Assembly: GCA_026018925.1 (NCBI GenBank)
Contig: JAKSZU010000008.1
Coordinates: 62,457,027-62,521,026, forward strand
From: Tupaia tana
Lineage: Eukaryota; Chordata; Mammalia; Scandentia; Tupaiidae
Reading direction: 5' to 3'
Length of the DNA: 64,000 nucleotides
This document shows, in pieces, positions 1-12,128 of this stretch; position 1 is the stretch's first letter, and every line of letters starts with the position of its first letter. A model generated the notes under the pieces. The model worked only from the letters and a program-made list of their open reading frames with translations. It made no database searches and was not told where the DNA came from. A program made the position numbers and the translations under genes.

Positions 1-1160
1 GCAAAGACTTCTTAGGCAAGACCCCCCAAAGCACAGGCAACATAATCCCAAATAGGTGGGATTATATCAGATTAAGGAGTTTCTGCACAGCAAAGGACAC
101 TGTAATTAGTGTGAATTGACAACCCTTGGAATAGGAGAGAATTTTTGTTAACTGTGCCTCAGATAAGGGACTGATAACCAGAACAAACAGGGAACTCAAG
201 AAGCTAACCAAGAAGAAAATGATTAACCCAATTAAAAGATGGGAAAATGAGCTGAATAAACAAGTCTTTAAGGAAGACATGTGAACAGCCAAAAAGCATA
301 TGAAAAAATGCTCAACATCCCTCATTGTAAGAGAGATGCAGATCAAAATCACAATGAGATACCACCTAACACCAGTCAGAATGGCTAAGATTAAAAAAGC
401 AAATAATGATAAGTGCTGGAGGGGATGTGGTGAAAGGGAAACACTCCTACACTGTTGGTGGTAATGTAAATTGGTCCAGCCAGTGTGGAGAATGATATTG
501 AGGTTCCTCAAGGACCTTCAAATAGAACTATCATATGATCCAGCAATCCACTCCTATCTACCCAAAGGACAGGAGAGCACTCAGTCAGAAAAGCACTTGC
601 ACATCTATATTCAATGCAGCCTTATTCACGATTGCTAAGACATGGAACCAACCCAAATATCCACAAACAGATGAATAGATTGAAAAATTGTGGCACATAT
701 ACTCCACGTAATACTATTCAGCCATGAAAAACAACAAGTCCCTGTAATTTGATAGAAAGTGGATGAATATGGAAGATTTATTGCTGAGTGAAGCAAGTCA
801 GGCTATGAAAGAGAGACATTGCATGTCTCCACTAAACATATACCAACTGTCTGTACTCTATGGTAGAGACTGAAATACTAGAGAACATGAAAGTATTAAA
901 AATTGTAATGGACACTAGAGACAAAGTGGAAAGAGAGTGTGGGAGGGGAAGAGCATAGGAAATTTGGGGGGGGGGGGAAATGGAGAGGTAAGATACTTGT
1001 GGGACACAGATAAGGTTTATTATCTGTTGATGAGGATGTGTATGGTGGTCTCAACTGGGCTGGATTGAAGTGTCTATCATGCTGGGTAAAGTCTCTTCAC
1101 AATCTAAATGATGTGTAGTGATTTAATGTATAAAAACTAATTTTAAAAATTTTTAAAAAA
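1..1160 (+). mobile_element. L1 (LINE-1) 3' end, cut by window edge
   Basis: Sense-strand L1 ORF2 C-terminal region followed by 3' UTR. The typical L1 stretch around 350-800 reads, in shifting frames with stops, as the conserved tail of ORF2 (matches to '[11 protein letters not shown]', 'LVQPVWRMI', 'LSYDPAIPLL'), so it is dead. A G-run at about 965-977 lies in the 3' UTR, as in many mammalian L1s. The end is A-rich at about 1130-1160. The same lineage recurs antisense at 36300-36895. Confidence 0.85.
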
Positions 1161-2639
1161 TAGTAAAATGTTAGTCATAATGGTAGAGTAAGAGTTACCC
1201 AGAGAAATTTTTTTCCTTCAGGAAAAAAGCATACATGTGTAAGAAATGGAAAAGGACAAATGTGAAATACCACGAGAATTCTAAAAGAAATCCAGTACAT
1301 CTGAAATTTCTGATGCATGATAAATACCTAAGGATAATTAATAAATAATTTTAGCAATTCTGAGGATAAGATTATTGTTACTTCTGTATCATACCCATGA
1401 AGTGGCCTGGAGTCAGTGTTTATTCAATGGGCTGCTATGATCATTCATGAAGGATTTCCTATATACAAGTTACTGTGTTTTAAAGCTCCAACCTCACCCT
1501 TTTTCTATATTTGTCTGCAAAGTGGTTTTGAACTACCTTAAAGATTTAGAGTGTTTTTTCCTAATTCTACTTGAAGATATATCTTTGAGTGGAAGGGACA
1601 CAAATGTCTATGTGCCTATAATCTAGAGATAAAATGAAATAACAAAGACCTGATTGAAATAGTCTTGGGAATATGGAAAGTGCTCAATAAACTGCAAGAC
1701 CAGTTTTCTTATAGCTACTGATAATTTGTCCTGTATTATTTGGATAATTTTTTTTCTGCAAGGGCAAGTTCTGAGTGTAAGTTGCTGCACCAAGGATTGG
1801 GTGACAAGAAAGTCTACCGACACCTTTGTCTGATCTCAAAGGATAAGTCAAAGAGGGTGCTGGTTCCTAACATCTTTGCTTTGACAGCTCTTGGGGACAC
1901 CAGAGGTCCTATGCAATTGGGGCTGTTGGTAGCTTTTGGGGAAAGAGCATTTGAACATCTTCAGAATGCCAGTGTTTTTTGGGAGGAATAGTATCCATGT
2001 GTCTCAAAGCGAAAATTAAATCCAAACTTCCTTCATCATCAAACACTTGCTGTTCTTTGAAAACTTGGTGAATCTGGTGCTCACAAAAACACGGGTTAGA
2101 GAGGATCAGTGTGAAAGGCCAAGTAACACATGTCTCCTTCTTCCTCTTTGGTGCTTTATTTTCATAGTCCTAGTAATTCCCTACCAGAAGAAAAGCAAGC
2201 AGTGAAACAAACAAACAAACAAACAAACAAACATATATAAATGATGCTAACAAAGTAGAGTCATCCCACGGTTAGCAACAGAATTGCTAGTTTAATGAAA
2301 TATAGTTTATACTGATAATTACTGATTAATTTAGAGATTTACAATTGCTTCACTTTTACATCATGATTTATTTTGAATAAAAGCTTTGTGATATGTTTTA
2401 ACTGCATTACTATATAAAAAGCAGCAAAGTAATAAATATTCCTTATTATGCTTTTATTTTTTAAATACTTCTACAAAAATTTTTAAAGATTATGCTTAAA
2501 ATAGGGTACAAAATAGAAATTACAAAAAGGAGTAATGATATTTTAATACTTATTTATGTATAAAGGAATGCAAATCAAAAAGAGATGTGATTTTTTTTTA
2601 ATGTTTCAGATTAGACCAGGGTGAAATATAGGATATTGA
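1161..2639. other. Unassigned AT-rich sequence
   Basis: No recognised gene or repeat except a (CAAA)n microsatellite near 2203-2232. One open frame on the plus strand (1740-1991, 83 codons) matches no family I know and has no splice or promoter context, so it is not called a gene. Confidence 0.4.
2203..2232. repeat. (CAAA)n microsatellite
   Basis: About seven direct AAAC/CAAA units in a row. Confidence 0.9.
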
Positions 2640-2880
2640 GATAAGTATTCCAATATTTTAAAGGGGGACCCATCAGGATTTCTAGATAGATTAGATGAGG
2701 GGTGTGATAAAAAAGAAGTCAAGGACAACTCTAATGTTTTTAGTTTGAGTGCCTAAAAAGATGAATTTACCACTGACTGAAATGAGAAAGACCAAAGCAG
2801 AGCAGATTTGGGGTAGAATTTTGGAGAAGTGTTCAATCTGAAGTATATCAGTTTTAAGTTTGATTCTACTATCATAAGTA
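2640..2880 (-). mobile_element. L2 fragment (antisense)
   Basis: Diverged similarity to the antisense of the L2 ORF C-terminal region, with landmarks such as 'gtcaaggacaactctaatgt' and a following 'ttttaagtttgat'. Family assignment is from memory of the consensus. Confidence 0.55.
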
Positions 2881-3084
2881 GTTTACACACTTTCCCTCAT
2901 ATTTACTTTGATTATTTCTTTTGTTTTCCAAAGTATATTATCTTTCAATTCAAACTAATCTAAGGAAGAGATTTTGCACTTATTAAATAATTTGGCTGTT
3001 CACAAGTTCCAATAGTACAACATTTAAAAAGTATTCTCTTTTTTGAAATATGAAAAACCTCAGTATCAACCTAATGTGTAAATA

Positions 3085-3228
3085 CTAGGTTATCATTTAT
3101 TGCTATATGTGAAGCACTATTCTTACTTCTTTACTAATCTTATCAAATATCCACTAAATGCTGTGAAATGGTGCTATTATTTCTCCCCATTTTTCAGATT
3201 TAAAACATTGACAATTTAAAAGGTCCTG
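3085..3228 (+). mobile_element. MIR SINE remnant
   Basis: Shows the MIR core order: 'tctttactaatcttatcaaa', then 'ggtgctattatttctcccca', then 'ttttcagatt'. It ends where the next SINE begins. Confidence 0.6.
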
Positions 3229-3231
3229 GGG

Positions 3232-3530
3232 AGGGCCAGCCTGGTAGCGAGGGGTTAAAGTAAATGGATTTCACATGGTCAACATCTGCTTCTGGCCGTA
3301 GTGGCTTGAAAACGTGTCAGGTGCATGCACATCCTCAAAATCCCAACAGGATGGAGCAATGGAGGAGAAGGAACTGTGGTATGACTATGCCCCATTGAGA
3401 AGTGCTTCTCCCTGTCTGTCTCTCTCTGGCAAGTGCGTGTGCCCTCAGGTAATTCAAACAAACAAACAAACAAACAAACAAAAAACCCAAACTCCCACCC
3501 TGAAAAACAAAAAACAAAAAACAAAAAAAT
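3232..3530 (+). mobile_element. tRNA-derived SINE, long form, old copy
   Basis: Recognised by the order head, 'caaaatcccaacaggatgga', 'ggaggagaaggaactgtgg' and 'ggcaagtgcgtgtgccct'. The head is diverged and B-box-like sequence is poor. The tail has become (AAAC)n followed by A-rich sequence. Confidence 0.75.
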
Positions 3531-3590
3531 AACTAAGGGCATGGAGATACTCAGACAGTATTTAGCACAACTAATGAAATCAGTTTGATT

Positions 3591-3859
3591 TTTTTTTTTT
3601 TTTTAGAGAGAGAGATTTTTGCTATAGGGCATGTGAGCTCATCAGAGAGACAGAAAGAGACAGAGAGATAGAAAGTTAGAAATCAACCTCCAGGGGCTGG
3701 CCATGCCACAATCCCTTCTCCTCCATTCTCCCCTCAATATCTTGGGCATGCAAGCACATGTGCCTAGTGTGAGTTTTAAGCCACCGATTCTGAGACTTGA
3801 ACCGTGGTCCACTATGTGGGAGTCCAGCAACATAACCATTACGCCATCTACGGGTCCCA
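3591..3859 (-). mobile_element. tRNA-derived SINE, long form (antisense)
   Basis: Complete copy from poly-T to 'gggtccc'. It is flanked by a perfect 14-bp target-site duplication, 'aaatcagtttgatt', at 3577-3590 and 3860-3873. Confidence 0.92.
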
Positions 3860-4175
3860 AAATCAGTTTGATTTTAAAATTGATGCTTAATGACATTAAA
3901 ATATTTCATGTATTCATTTATTCTCTTTGAAAAATTATATTGATTTCCTCACATGTATTTATAAATATTTCTAATTTTTATTTATCTTTTACAATCTTTT
4001 ATAGGTTATTTTTGTTCAGTTTCTAACTAAATAAAAGGAAATACTCAAATATTGATCGTAAAACAATATTTACCACACTTTAATATGACTAGTTCTAATT
4101 AAGAATTGATTTAGCATCAGAGCATCCAAACTAAATTGTCATTATAATTAATAGTCATAGAAAATAAATGCTTAA

Positions 4176-4383
4176 GAAAACAGCAGATGGCATAATGGTT
4201 GTGTCACTGGATTCTCACAAAGCTGACTGTGGTTTGAGTCCAGGACCTGGCAGCTTAAAAACTCACGCTGGGTGTGTGTGTGCGTGCCCAAGATCCCTAG
4301 AGGAGAATAGAAGAGACTGGTTGTGGCGTGGCCATCTCTCTGGTGAGCACACGTGCTCAATAGCAAAAATCTCTCGAAAAAAA
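4176..4383 (+). mobile_element. tRNA-derived SINE, long form
   Basis: The copy lacks most of the CT-rich stretch between the 'gccatctctctgg' segment and the tail. TSD 'aaatgcttaa' at 4166-4175 and 4384-4393. Confidence 0.88.
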
Positions 4384-4402
4384 AAATGCTTAAAATATCT
4401 CT

Positions 4403-4712
4403 GGGGGCCAGCAGATGGCAAAGTAGTTATGTTGCTAGACTCCCACATGGACAACCGCAGTTCGTGTCTTTGAACCAATGGCTTAAAACTCATGCAGGGT
4501 GCATGTGCGTGTGTGCTCAAGGTACCTGGAGGGAGAAGGGATTGCAGTGTGGCCATCAGCCCCAGGGGCTGATTTTTCCCTCTCCTTCTGTCTCTGTCTC
4601 TCTCTCTCTCTCTCCAGGGAATGCATGTGCCCAAGGCAAATACCTCTAAATTTATATTATATGTATAGCAAAATGTATATTATATGTATAGCAAAAACCT
4701 CTCACAAAATAT
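4403..4712 (+). mobile_element. tRNA-derived SINE, long form, with duplicated tail
   Basis: Starts 20 bp after the previous SINE. The tail region contains a 22-bp tandem duplication (4652-4673 and 4674-4695) ending in 'tatagcaaaa', followed by 'acctctc', the normal end of the family. Confidence 0.85.
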
Positions 4713-4729
4713 ATAAAAGGTAAAAATAT

Positions 4730-4815
4730 ATAAATGTTAAAAGAAACATGTACTAGTGGTACTGAAGATGAAAAGGGCAGGTTGGTGCTTATGAGGAAGG
4801 AAAGTCTCGCTGCCT
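4730..4815 (+). repeat. Local duplicated segment A, copy 1
   Basis: The stretch with 'ggttggtgcttatgagga' recurs on the same strand at 6146-6215 at about 80% identity over 70 bp. Confidence 0.6.
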
Positions 4816-4948
4816 TGCCCTGGTGATTTTCTGAAGAGAATATTTGCTATAGGACATCTTTGTGTAACCTATAAGTTATAGGAGTTGTTTTACTTTTATA
4901 TTGCCCTGGAAGGTTTATGATAGGCACTATTCATTCAAAAGGAATAAA

Positions 4949-5180
4949 GGCCAGCTGTGGTGACACAGTTGTGGCACAATACTCTGCAATTGGAGGACAT
5001 ATAGGAAGGTCCCAGGTTCAGGTCCCAAGGATTCCCAGTGCATACCACCTGCAATGTGCACATGTCTGTGATCCTGGCTGGCTGAGGTTGGGGGTGAATT
5101 TTGATGTGCAGACCCTGTTATGGTCTCTCTCTTTGTCTCATTCCCTTATGCCAGACATAATAAGCTTTTTTTTAAAAAAG
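4949..5180 (+). mobile_element. tRNA-derived SINE, second family (type C)
   Basis: The head 'ggccagctgtggtgacac' and the B-box-like 'cccaggttcaggtcccaa' are followed by a distinct body with 'tgtgatcctggctggctgag', CT-rich sequence and a short tail. It shares this plan with copies at 12410, 30165, 50247 and 52689 and lacks the 'gatcccgagaggagaatgg' block of the main family. Confidence 0.7.
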
Positions 5181-5186
5181 TGTAGA

Positions 5187-5455
5187 GGGACCAACAGATG
5201 GTGTAATGGTTACATTACTGGACTACCACGTAGTCAACCATGGTCCAAGTCTCGGACCTGGCAGTTTAAAACTCACGCTGGATGTGTTTCTGTTCATGCC
5301 CTAGATCCCAGGAGGAGAATGGAGGAGAAAGGGTTGTGTCATGCCATCCCTGTTGAGGAAATGATTTCTCACTTTCTATCTCTCTGATTCTCTGTCTCTC
5401 CAGTGAGCACACATGCCCTGTAGCAAAAATCTCTCTAAAAAAAAAGAAAAAAAAA
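5187..5455 (+). mobile_element. tRNA-derived SINE, long form
   Basis: Full-length copy. The short direct repeat 'agtgtaga' flanks it on both sides. Confidence 0.9.
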
Positions 5456-5495
5456 AGTGTAGAAGCTACCCCAAAGAGAAATACACAGGCACTGG
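5425..5495 (+). repeat. Local duplicated segment B, copy 1
   Basis: SINE tail end plus the 3' flank. 'gctaccccaaagagaaatac' and its surroundings recur at 5938-5995 with one single-base indel and one A-tract indel. Confidence 0.8.
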
Positions 5496-5881
5496 GACAA
5501 TTCCAATAATCTAAGTACCCACATGAGTAAAGTTGTAAAGGCTGACAGGTTGGATTTGGGTTTCCATCTTTGCTCATATGTTCTCTTTGTGCCTATGGTG
5601 GTAGAATTGGTATGACTGGGCAGATTCTCTGAGCAGTTCCATTCTTGTTATAGCCTCTTTCATAAATGGAGCCTTTAATCAAAGTCAGCTACTGCATTCT
5701 GCCCTTGGTGTCTTGTTGCCTCCCCTTTTTATTCTGAGAGGATAAACCCAAGTAGGGAACCTGTAAGGCAAGCCAAAAGGAATGTTGCTCCTCCTTTCCT
5801 CTCATATGCTCCCATCTTGTCAGGATGGGGTAAAATTATCCCGGCACACATTTTGAAAGATTATTTGCTAAAAAGTGAAAC

Positions 5882-5887
<6 letters not shown>

Positions 5888-5924
<37 letters not shown>

Positions 5925-6140
5925 TGTGTATATGTATAAAATCTCTCTAAAAAAAAAGTGTAGAAAGCTACCCCAAAGAGAAATACACAGGCACACACAA
6001 ACATGTATCTATCTATCTACATATGTATGTATACAGACACATTTATATATATATTTATATATATATGTATATATACACACACACCACACAAATTAAAAAA
6101 TATATATATATACACACACACACATATATATATATATATT
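5888..6140. repeat. (TG)n, (TA)n and (CA)n microsatellite cluster
   Basis: A TG tract (about 5888-5930), then AT-rich and TATG/TATC units (6005-6070), then AC and AT runs up to 6140. It surrounds duplicated segment B, copy 2. Confidence 0.85.
5938..5995 (+). repeat. Local duplicated segment B, copy 2
   Basis: Starts with the SINE end 'atctctctaaaaaaaaagtg' but has no SINE in front of it, so it arose by DNA duplication of the SINE 3' junction, not by retroposition. Confidence 0.8.
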
Positions 6141-6145
6141 CTTTA

Positions 6146-6215
6146 ATAGTGGCACTGAAGGTTGAAAAGAACAAATTGGTGCTTATGAGGAGGAAAAGTC
6201 TGATTGACTTTCCCT
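6146..6215 (+). repeat. Local duplicated segment A, copy 2
   Basis: Counterpart of 4730-4815, same strand, about 80% identical by eye. It is followed by unrelated sequence. Confidence 0.55.
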
Positions 6216-6700
6216 GGCATATGTGTTTATATGCGTGTGTGGTGTGTGTATTTTATATATACATACATATTTTTAACTCATTCTTATGCATCCATTACAA
6301 AAAAATTAGAAAAATCTTTAAATTAGATAATTTGTTCTCAGACTCTAATTAGGATTAAGCCACCTTTGCCTCTAAGGTCTTTGAACTAGACTTATAAACA
6401 ATCATATACAATCATGCACATTTCATACATTTTTTTCAGATGGGCTAAATAAATCAATCTTTATTTATCTGAATAACTCAGTCAGACTTTCCTGTTTTCC
6501 TGAAATTAAAAACATCTAAAATAAATCCTTTTTTTTTTTTTTTTTTTGCTATCATAAATGGATCACCTTCCCCCCACCATTTATTTCTTATTGATTTAGC
6601 TATTCCTCTGGTCGAGCTATATTTGGAATTCTGTTTCCTTTCTTTGCTACCAGTTATTTTCAAATTTGATTTTTTCTCTTTTTTAAAAAATTGGATGACT

Positions 6701-6863
6701 GGGGTTGGCAGGTGGCATGGTGGTTAAGGTGCTAGAATCCCACAAGGCCAACCACAGCTCAAGTCCTAGACCTTGTATCTTGCTTTCTCACTTTCTCTCT
6801 CTCTCTGTCTCTCTCTGGTCAAAACTTAAAAATAAAACAATAAATAAAATAAAAATAAAACAC
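6701..6863 (+). mobile_element. tRNA-derived SINE, short form
   Basis: The tRNA-like head is joined straight to a CT-rich stretch ('cttgctttctcactttctct') and a 'ctggtcaaa' plus AAAT-rich tail. It lacks the 100-bp middle of the long form. TSD 'tggatgact' at 6692-6700 and 6864-6872. Confidence 0.9.
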
Positions 6864-7152
6864 TGGATGACTTTGCAAAAGTACTTCTTCCTTAATAGTA
6901 AATTTTATTCTAGATATTTAACATATAATGGATTTTTTTAAATAGGCTTTTTAAAAGCCTATTTAAAACTAGATGCAAGGTGAAATAGTAAAGAAAAGGA
7001 AGACTCATATCACCCTTTGAAATTGATTACACTAGAAAATCTTAACCAAAATAAGTGCTAACTAGTAGGCTAATAAAGTCCGCTTTGTAAATTAACATTC
7101 TTTTCTTCTGATGTCTCCTTGACTGTTAGTGTGGTATAACTTCACTGTATTC

Positions 7153-7340
7153 TTTAATTTTTTAATAATTATTTATTTAATTCTACTTATTTTTCATTTA
7201 TTTTAATTTGACCAGAGAGAGAGAGAGAGAAGAAGAGAGTGGGAAAGTGAGAAAGCAATACACCAGGTCTGGGATACAAACCATGATCAGCCATGTGAGA
7301 ATTTCTAGCACCTAAACCACCACACCACCTGCTGGTCTCC
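7153..7340 (-). mobile_element. tRNA-derived SINE, short form (antisense)
   Basis: Runs from an A/T-rich tail through '(ga)n' and 'caggtctggga' to 'ccacctgctggtctcc'. Perfect 11-bp TSD 'tcactgtattc' at 7142-7152 and 7341-7351. Confidence 0.9.
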
Positions 7341-7805
7341 TCACTGTATTCATTTTAAAAAAGGAAAAGCCTGATCATTTGATACATGGAATGCTGAGTT
7401 TCCTTCTAATGTCTTAGTTTTGGGATTATTTTCTATTTTTAATCTTTACTCTTTTCTACATAGATGAATGACTATTTTTTATTTTTACTTAAAAACAGGT
7501 GATGAGAAAAAAGCTATGCCAATGCAACTAATCTTTAGATATTTTGTTCCAGAAAAGCAACATTCATAATATTGTCCTCACTGGATTTTCTTTTGAAATT
7601 GTGGTGCCAGGTAAAATGATTTACTGCCAGCTTGAACTGAGACTTGAACATTGTAAAAAAGATTTATTGGCATCAACTTAGCATAACGCCATAATCATCC
7701 CTGAAAAGACATTTGTCACTATAAACCCTTATTTTCAGGTGCCTGACACTTTCTATAAAACTATGCATCAAGTGGAAAAGTGATTTAGGTTTTAGATCCT
7801 TTATT

Positions 7806-7985
7806 CCAGTGTTTCTTGAACATTTAAAAGTATTATTTCTATGAACTTACGGAATACGCTAGGGTACTGTTTCTGGGACTTATTGCTAGGTTTCCATGAA
7901 ATAGGAGTGGGAACCACAAATGTGTGTTTTAAGCAAATGCCTGAAGAGATTCTGCTGCAAGTACGAGACTTTGAGAAATACTTTT
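7806..7985 (+). mobile_element. MER5A-like hAT remnant
   Basis: The ends 'ccagtgtttcttgaac' and 'gactttgagaaatactttt', and the internal 'gagattctgctgcaagta', resemble the MER5 non-autonomous hAT-Charlie consensus. The termini are approximate inverted repeats. Confidence 0.5.
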
Positions 7986-9794
7986 TGGAAAAAGAGTATG
8001 GAATTCCGTGTATAAATTTTCGGTCTAACGCTTTCATATATGTAACTTTAAGTTACATGGTCTCTCTGTCTCATTTGCTTTCCTGTGCACATTTTCTTGT
8101 ACATGCTTTAATTGGGCGAGTAAACTTTCTGTTCACGAAGAATGAAGTTTAAAGAAAATAGAGGAAGAAAGTACCTAACAGGAACTATGTACAGAAAGCA
8201 GATGATATGTCTTAGATTTATTATTTTCTCCATAATTCATGACAACAAAAATGAGCACACAAACAAAATTACATATATATATATAAACAAACATGTAGCT
8301 TTAGAAATAGTGAATCAGCCTCTTAATCAGAATAAGACACAAAGTTATAGCCTGGAAAATACTCAGTGTAGGAGAAATAAACAAGAGCCAATGTCTATAA
8401 TAAGGTGGACAATCAAAGCGGCCTTGACTTGGGACACCAGTCAAAAAAGAAGGGTGAGAAGCTAAAAACATTCCTTAAGTATCTATGACAGGTCCTCAGA
8501 TTTAACCAAAGACCTTAAAGTGCTTAATGCACTTAAGGTAGCCTGAAATAGCCAACTATTTACTTTACCAGATTCATTAACTTGTCAAGATTTAGAGACT
8601 CTTAAAACTGTGCACAAATTAATTAGTCCATCGTTTATTCTTATCTGTGCCACAAATCAGAAGAGTTCAAAAGTCAGCCTAATGGCACTTGAGCTTTTCA
8701 ATTGATTCCAAATGTAGGATTATTACAGCATTGACTTTTTAATAAAATAATTTATAGTGAGCATCTTTTATATTATGGATTTGTGAGATCTAACTGAGGT
8801 TACTTATTTTAAATATTTAAGTTGTTTTTCATGTGATTGCTGCACTCTGCTTCCTATTGGAAATGAAGAGAAAAACCTCCCTTTAGTCAGTTATAAAGAA
8901 AATGCAAAGAATCATGAGATCTACCAAAAGAAAGAAACTACCAAGGAGTAATACATTTTACCACAGATGTCGTTTTCTGAATTCTTCATTTTGGTGATAG
9001 TCCAATTCTTACTGCTTAAATTGTTTAAAATGAGATATATATTCAAAGAAGAGTTTTGCCTTTTCATCACTGTTTGATAAATACCCAAAGAATATTTTGT
9101 ACAATGTTACATTTAAAGAGAAAAATCTAGTAAATCTGTGTTCTTACTATCCTATTGTTATCCTATGTTCTTACTATCCTTACTATTCTATTTAACCTAA
9201 TAGTTTTATCATTGAGACAGGCTCAGACTCATTAATATAAAAGAGAAATTTTACAAAAACATATATATTTAGTTCTTCAACAAATATGTTGTTTGAATGT
9301 TTTAATGCTATACTTTTATTCTAATTATTTTGAAAGAATTCTAAATTATTAGAAAAGAAATAGTCAAATGTTAGAGGTAAAAAGCTATTGGAAAGTTTTA
9401 AACACTTGTTGATTATAGAAACCTGAAACACCAGCTTATTCTTTCAAAATAATCAATAATCAACTAAACAACCAAAAATTACTTAGTGACTAACTTAGAT
9501 ATGTTAGGAAAATACAGAACTCCCACACAGAGTCACAGGGCAGCCACAATACTCAGCCTCAACGGGACGTTTATTGTGTACGCTATGAGGATGGTACCCA
9601 CTGAAATTATTCAGGGTACACCTAGCTCATGGTTAGAAATCCTTGATAGACCCTGTCCCCATCTAGCTTACAATTAATCTACACAGGGAGGAGGCAGGTC
9701 AGTGTTGAAGACGATATTGAGATATATAAAACAATAGTTCAACAAATTACCTGTTTGGTGCTCTGTCTCATATAACAGAAAAACAAACATTTAT
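7986..9794. other. Unassigned AT-rich sequence
   Basis: No SINE, gene or confident older repeat seen. Short open frames here show no family resemblance. Confidence 0.4.
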
Positions 9795-10280
9795 TAAACA
9801 TTTTGGTGAATAGAGCACTGCTCTTAGAACTTTAAGTGATTATCTCTTTTAATAACAACCACTTGGGGCCATCCAGTGGCACGGTGGTTAAGGTGACTGG
9901 ATCCCAGATGGCCGACTGTGCAGATCAAATACTGGACCTAGTGGCTTAAAAAACACAACAGGTGCATGTGCATGTGCATATGTGCCTCAAATCCCAAGAG
10001 GGGAATGGAGGAGAAAGGATTGTGACATGGCAATCCCCTCTCGGGGGTGCATTCTCACTTTCCCTTTCTCTTTGTGTCTCTCTTCGGTAAGCACGCATGC
10101 CCTATAGTGAACTAAAAATACTAAGAATGACCACCATCTAGTGAGATAGGTGTTATTGCCTCACTTTACAAATTAGGATATATAGGTCTAAGGAGGTTAA
10201 GAAACTTCTCAAGTCAACACTATATAGAAAAAGTTCAAATCTAGGCAGTCTGTCTATAAAGCAAGGAAAATGTATTTCAT
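9795..10280 (+). mobile_element. MIR SINE, split by a younger SINE
   Basis: The left part (9810-9864) has the MIR segment before 'ttatctcttttaataacaac'. The right part (10121-10280) continues with 'tgagataggtgttattgcct', 'ggaggttaagaaacttctca' and 'ctaggcagtctgtct'. The two halves are collinear across the inserted SINE. Confidence 0.8.
9865..10120 (+). mobile_element. tRNA-derived SINE, long form, inside MIR
   Basis: Full-length copy that lost most of its A-tail. The flanks 'aacaaccactt' and 'aatgaccaccat' look like a decayed TSD. Confidence 0.85.
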
Positions 10281-10784
10281 GCCCCAAATTAGCATAATGC
10301 TGGGCATTTAGCATCCAAATATTTGTTAAATGAATAATTGAATAATTTTAGAGAAGAGGGAGGTGGGTGAAGACTTGAGCTACAGAGAAAACTTGCTAAG
10401 GAGAGAGTGGAACGGAGCTTGGCCTTAAAGCAGAAAGCCACTAAGAGATTTTATGTTTGAGAATGACATAGTATGAGCAGTTTTTAAGTGAATGCAAAAA
10501 AGCAATTACTCAGGTACATTTTGAAGAATGCCTATTTTTTATAAACTAATTTCAACTAGGGTAGCATTTTTAATTTTATTATTTTTACTGAATTGATTAC
10601 TGTTTATTGACTATGTGCTCATTGTTATATAAGCATTGTAAAGAATACAATCATGTACAAAGGTGATTTAATATAAGTTCATTAAAATTTCTTTTAGCAC
10701 AAGTCTAATTAGGTTTCCATGATAGCTCAGAATATGTAAGTTAATACGTCAAGAAGCACTAACCAGATTATAAGAGATTCTTCT

Positions 10785-11035
10785 GAATAACATCCAAAAT
10801 GGATGTTCTATCCATTTTGTGTCATGTGACACACAATGACTTCTTGGTCAATGACAGAATGCATGGATCATGGTAGTCCTAATAGGGACATATAGGCTAT
10901 ATACCATATAGCCTGAGTGTATAGTAGGTTATAACACCTAGGTTTGTGTTAAGAACACTGTATGATGTTGTCACAACGAAATCAACTAACTGCATTTCTC
11001 AGAATGTATCCCTGCTGTTAAACAATGAATGGCTG
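10785..11035 (+). mobile_element. Old mammalian DNA-transposon-like repeat
   Basis: 'aggctatataccatatagcc', 'acctaggtttgtgtta', 'gatgttgtcacaacgaaatc' and 'catttctcagaatgtatccc' match an interspersed repeat I remember from other placental genomes, but I cannot name it with confidence. It contains a perfect 10-bp hairpin at 10795-10819 (arms 'caaaatggat'/'atccattttg'). Confidence 0.5.
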
Positions 11036-11307
11036 TAATTTGATTAAATTCTGACACTATCTATGTGAAATTAGTAACTGACTTCATACATTAAGGTCTC
11101 AGTCCTACAAGACTGTCCCCACTTCAGATGCCAATCACAAGTCTGGATCTGTGTGTGATCTCATTCTATAGCAACAGAATTATAACTAAGCACATAAAAA
11201 ATAATTAAATAAATCCATCCCCTTCTCAACCTGGGAAGTATATTTAATTAGAAACAAAGTAGTCCAGCTGAGTTCTTGGTTCCTCAAAATATAAAATTCA
11301 TCACTTT

Positions 11308-11316
11308 TTTTTTTTA

Positions 11317-11351
<35 letters not shown>

Positions 11352-11479
11352 GAGAGCAAATGGCATATTCCCAACAGGGTTCCCTTGCTACAATCCATCC
11401 ACAGTCACAGCCAGCCCAGATCTAGGACCCTTTCCTATGTGGGTTCAGTTGTGTTACTATTCAACCACTGCTAGCCCCC
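11308..11479 (-). mobile_element. tRNA-derived SINE, diverged (antisense), with (GA)n
   Basis: Poly-T, then a long GA tract (11319-11357), then a diverged head ending 'ccactgctagccccc'. A perfect 14-bp TSD 'aaattcatcacttt' (11294-11307 and 11480-11493) proves it is an insertion. Confidence 0.85.
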
Positions 11480-12128
11480 AAATTCATCACTTTCTTTGAT
11501 AAAAAACATAGCCATTTTAACTGTGGCAATGCTGAACAGAGACCAAATAACTCTTGGAGTCCAGTGCCATATACTATCAGATGCCTTCTGCAAATGGATC
11601 TATGAACTCTGGTAGAGCAGCTCTATACATAGATGAAGCCTTATAACATGACACAAATTCACCAGACTCATACATAGTCTTTCCTTCAATGCTTTTTAGC
11701 TCATAAACCATCCTTTTCTTTCTGGACAGACATTAAAAAAAAGGTAAGAAAGAAGATACTGAATTTTATTATCAAAAATTATCAGTTGAGTTCCAAAATT
11801 AGAGAAAGAATTTGTCTTCAATTCAAATTCTCTCTTTGCTTTCCGGAGTTTCTTTGCTATTGCTTAAATTGTTGACACATATTTTTCTTCTAATTAAGTT
11901 ACAAAATTTGTAGGACTAATTTTAATCCCAATTTACAAGAAGAACCCTTTAAAGATGTTAAGCTTACCAAATTTAAATTACCTTGAAAACTGTAGTGGGC
12001 ATATCTGCCAATATTAAACACACACACATACACTCATTTATATAGGCATGGATGTCTTTTGACATTATATATGTATCCCTAGGCATTAATACTCCTTCCC
12101 CACAAACACAGCAGAGTTCAACAAAATA

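Noticed and set aside
1740..1991. Possible small gene of 83 codons
   Set aside because: No family resemblance, no Kozak or splice context, and overlapping antisense frame. Kept only as an item for checking.
9865..10280. Independent MIR copies on both sides of a SINE
   Set aside because: The two parts are collinear halves of one MIR interrupted by the SINE.
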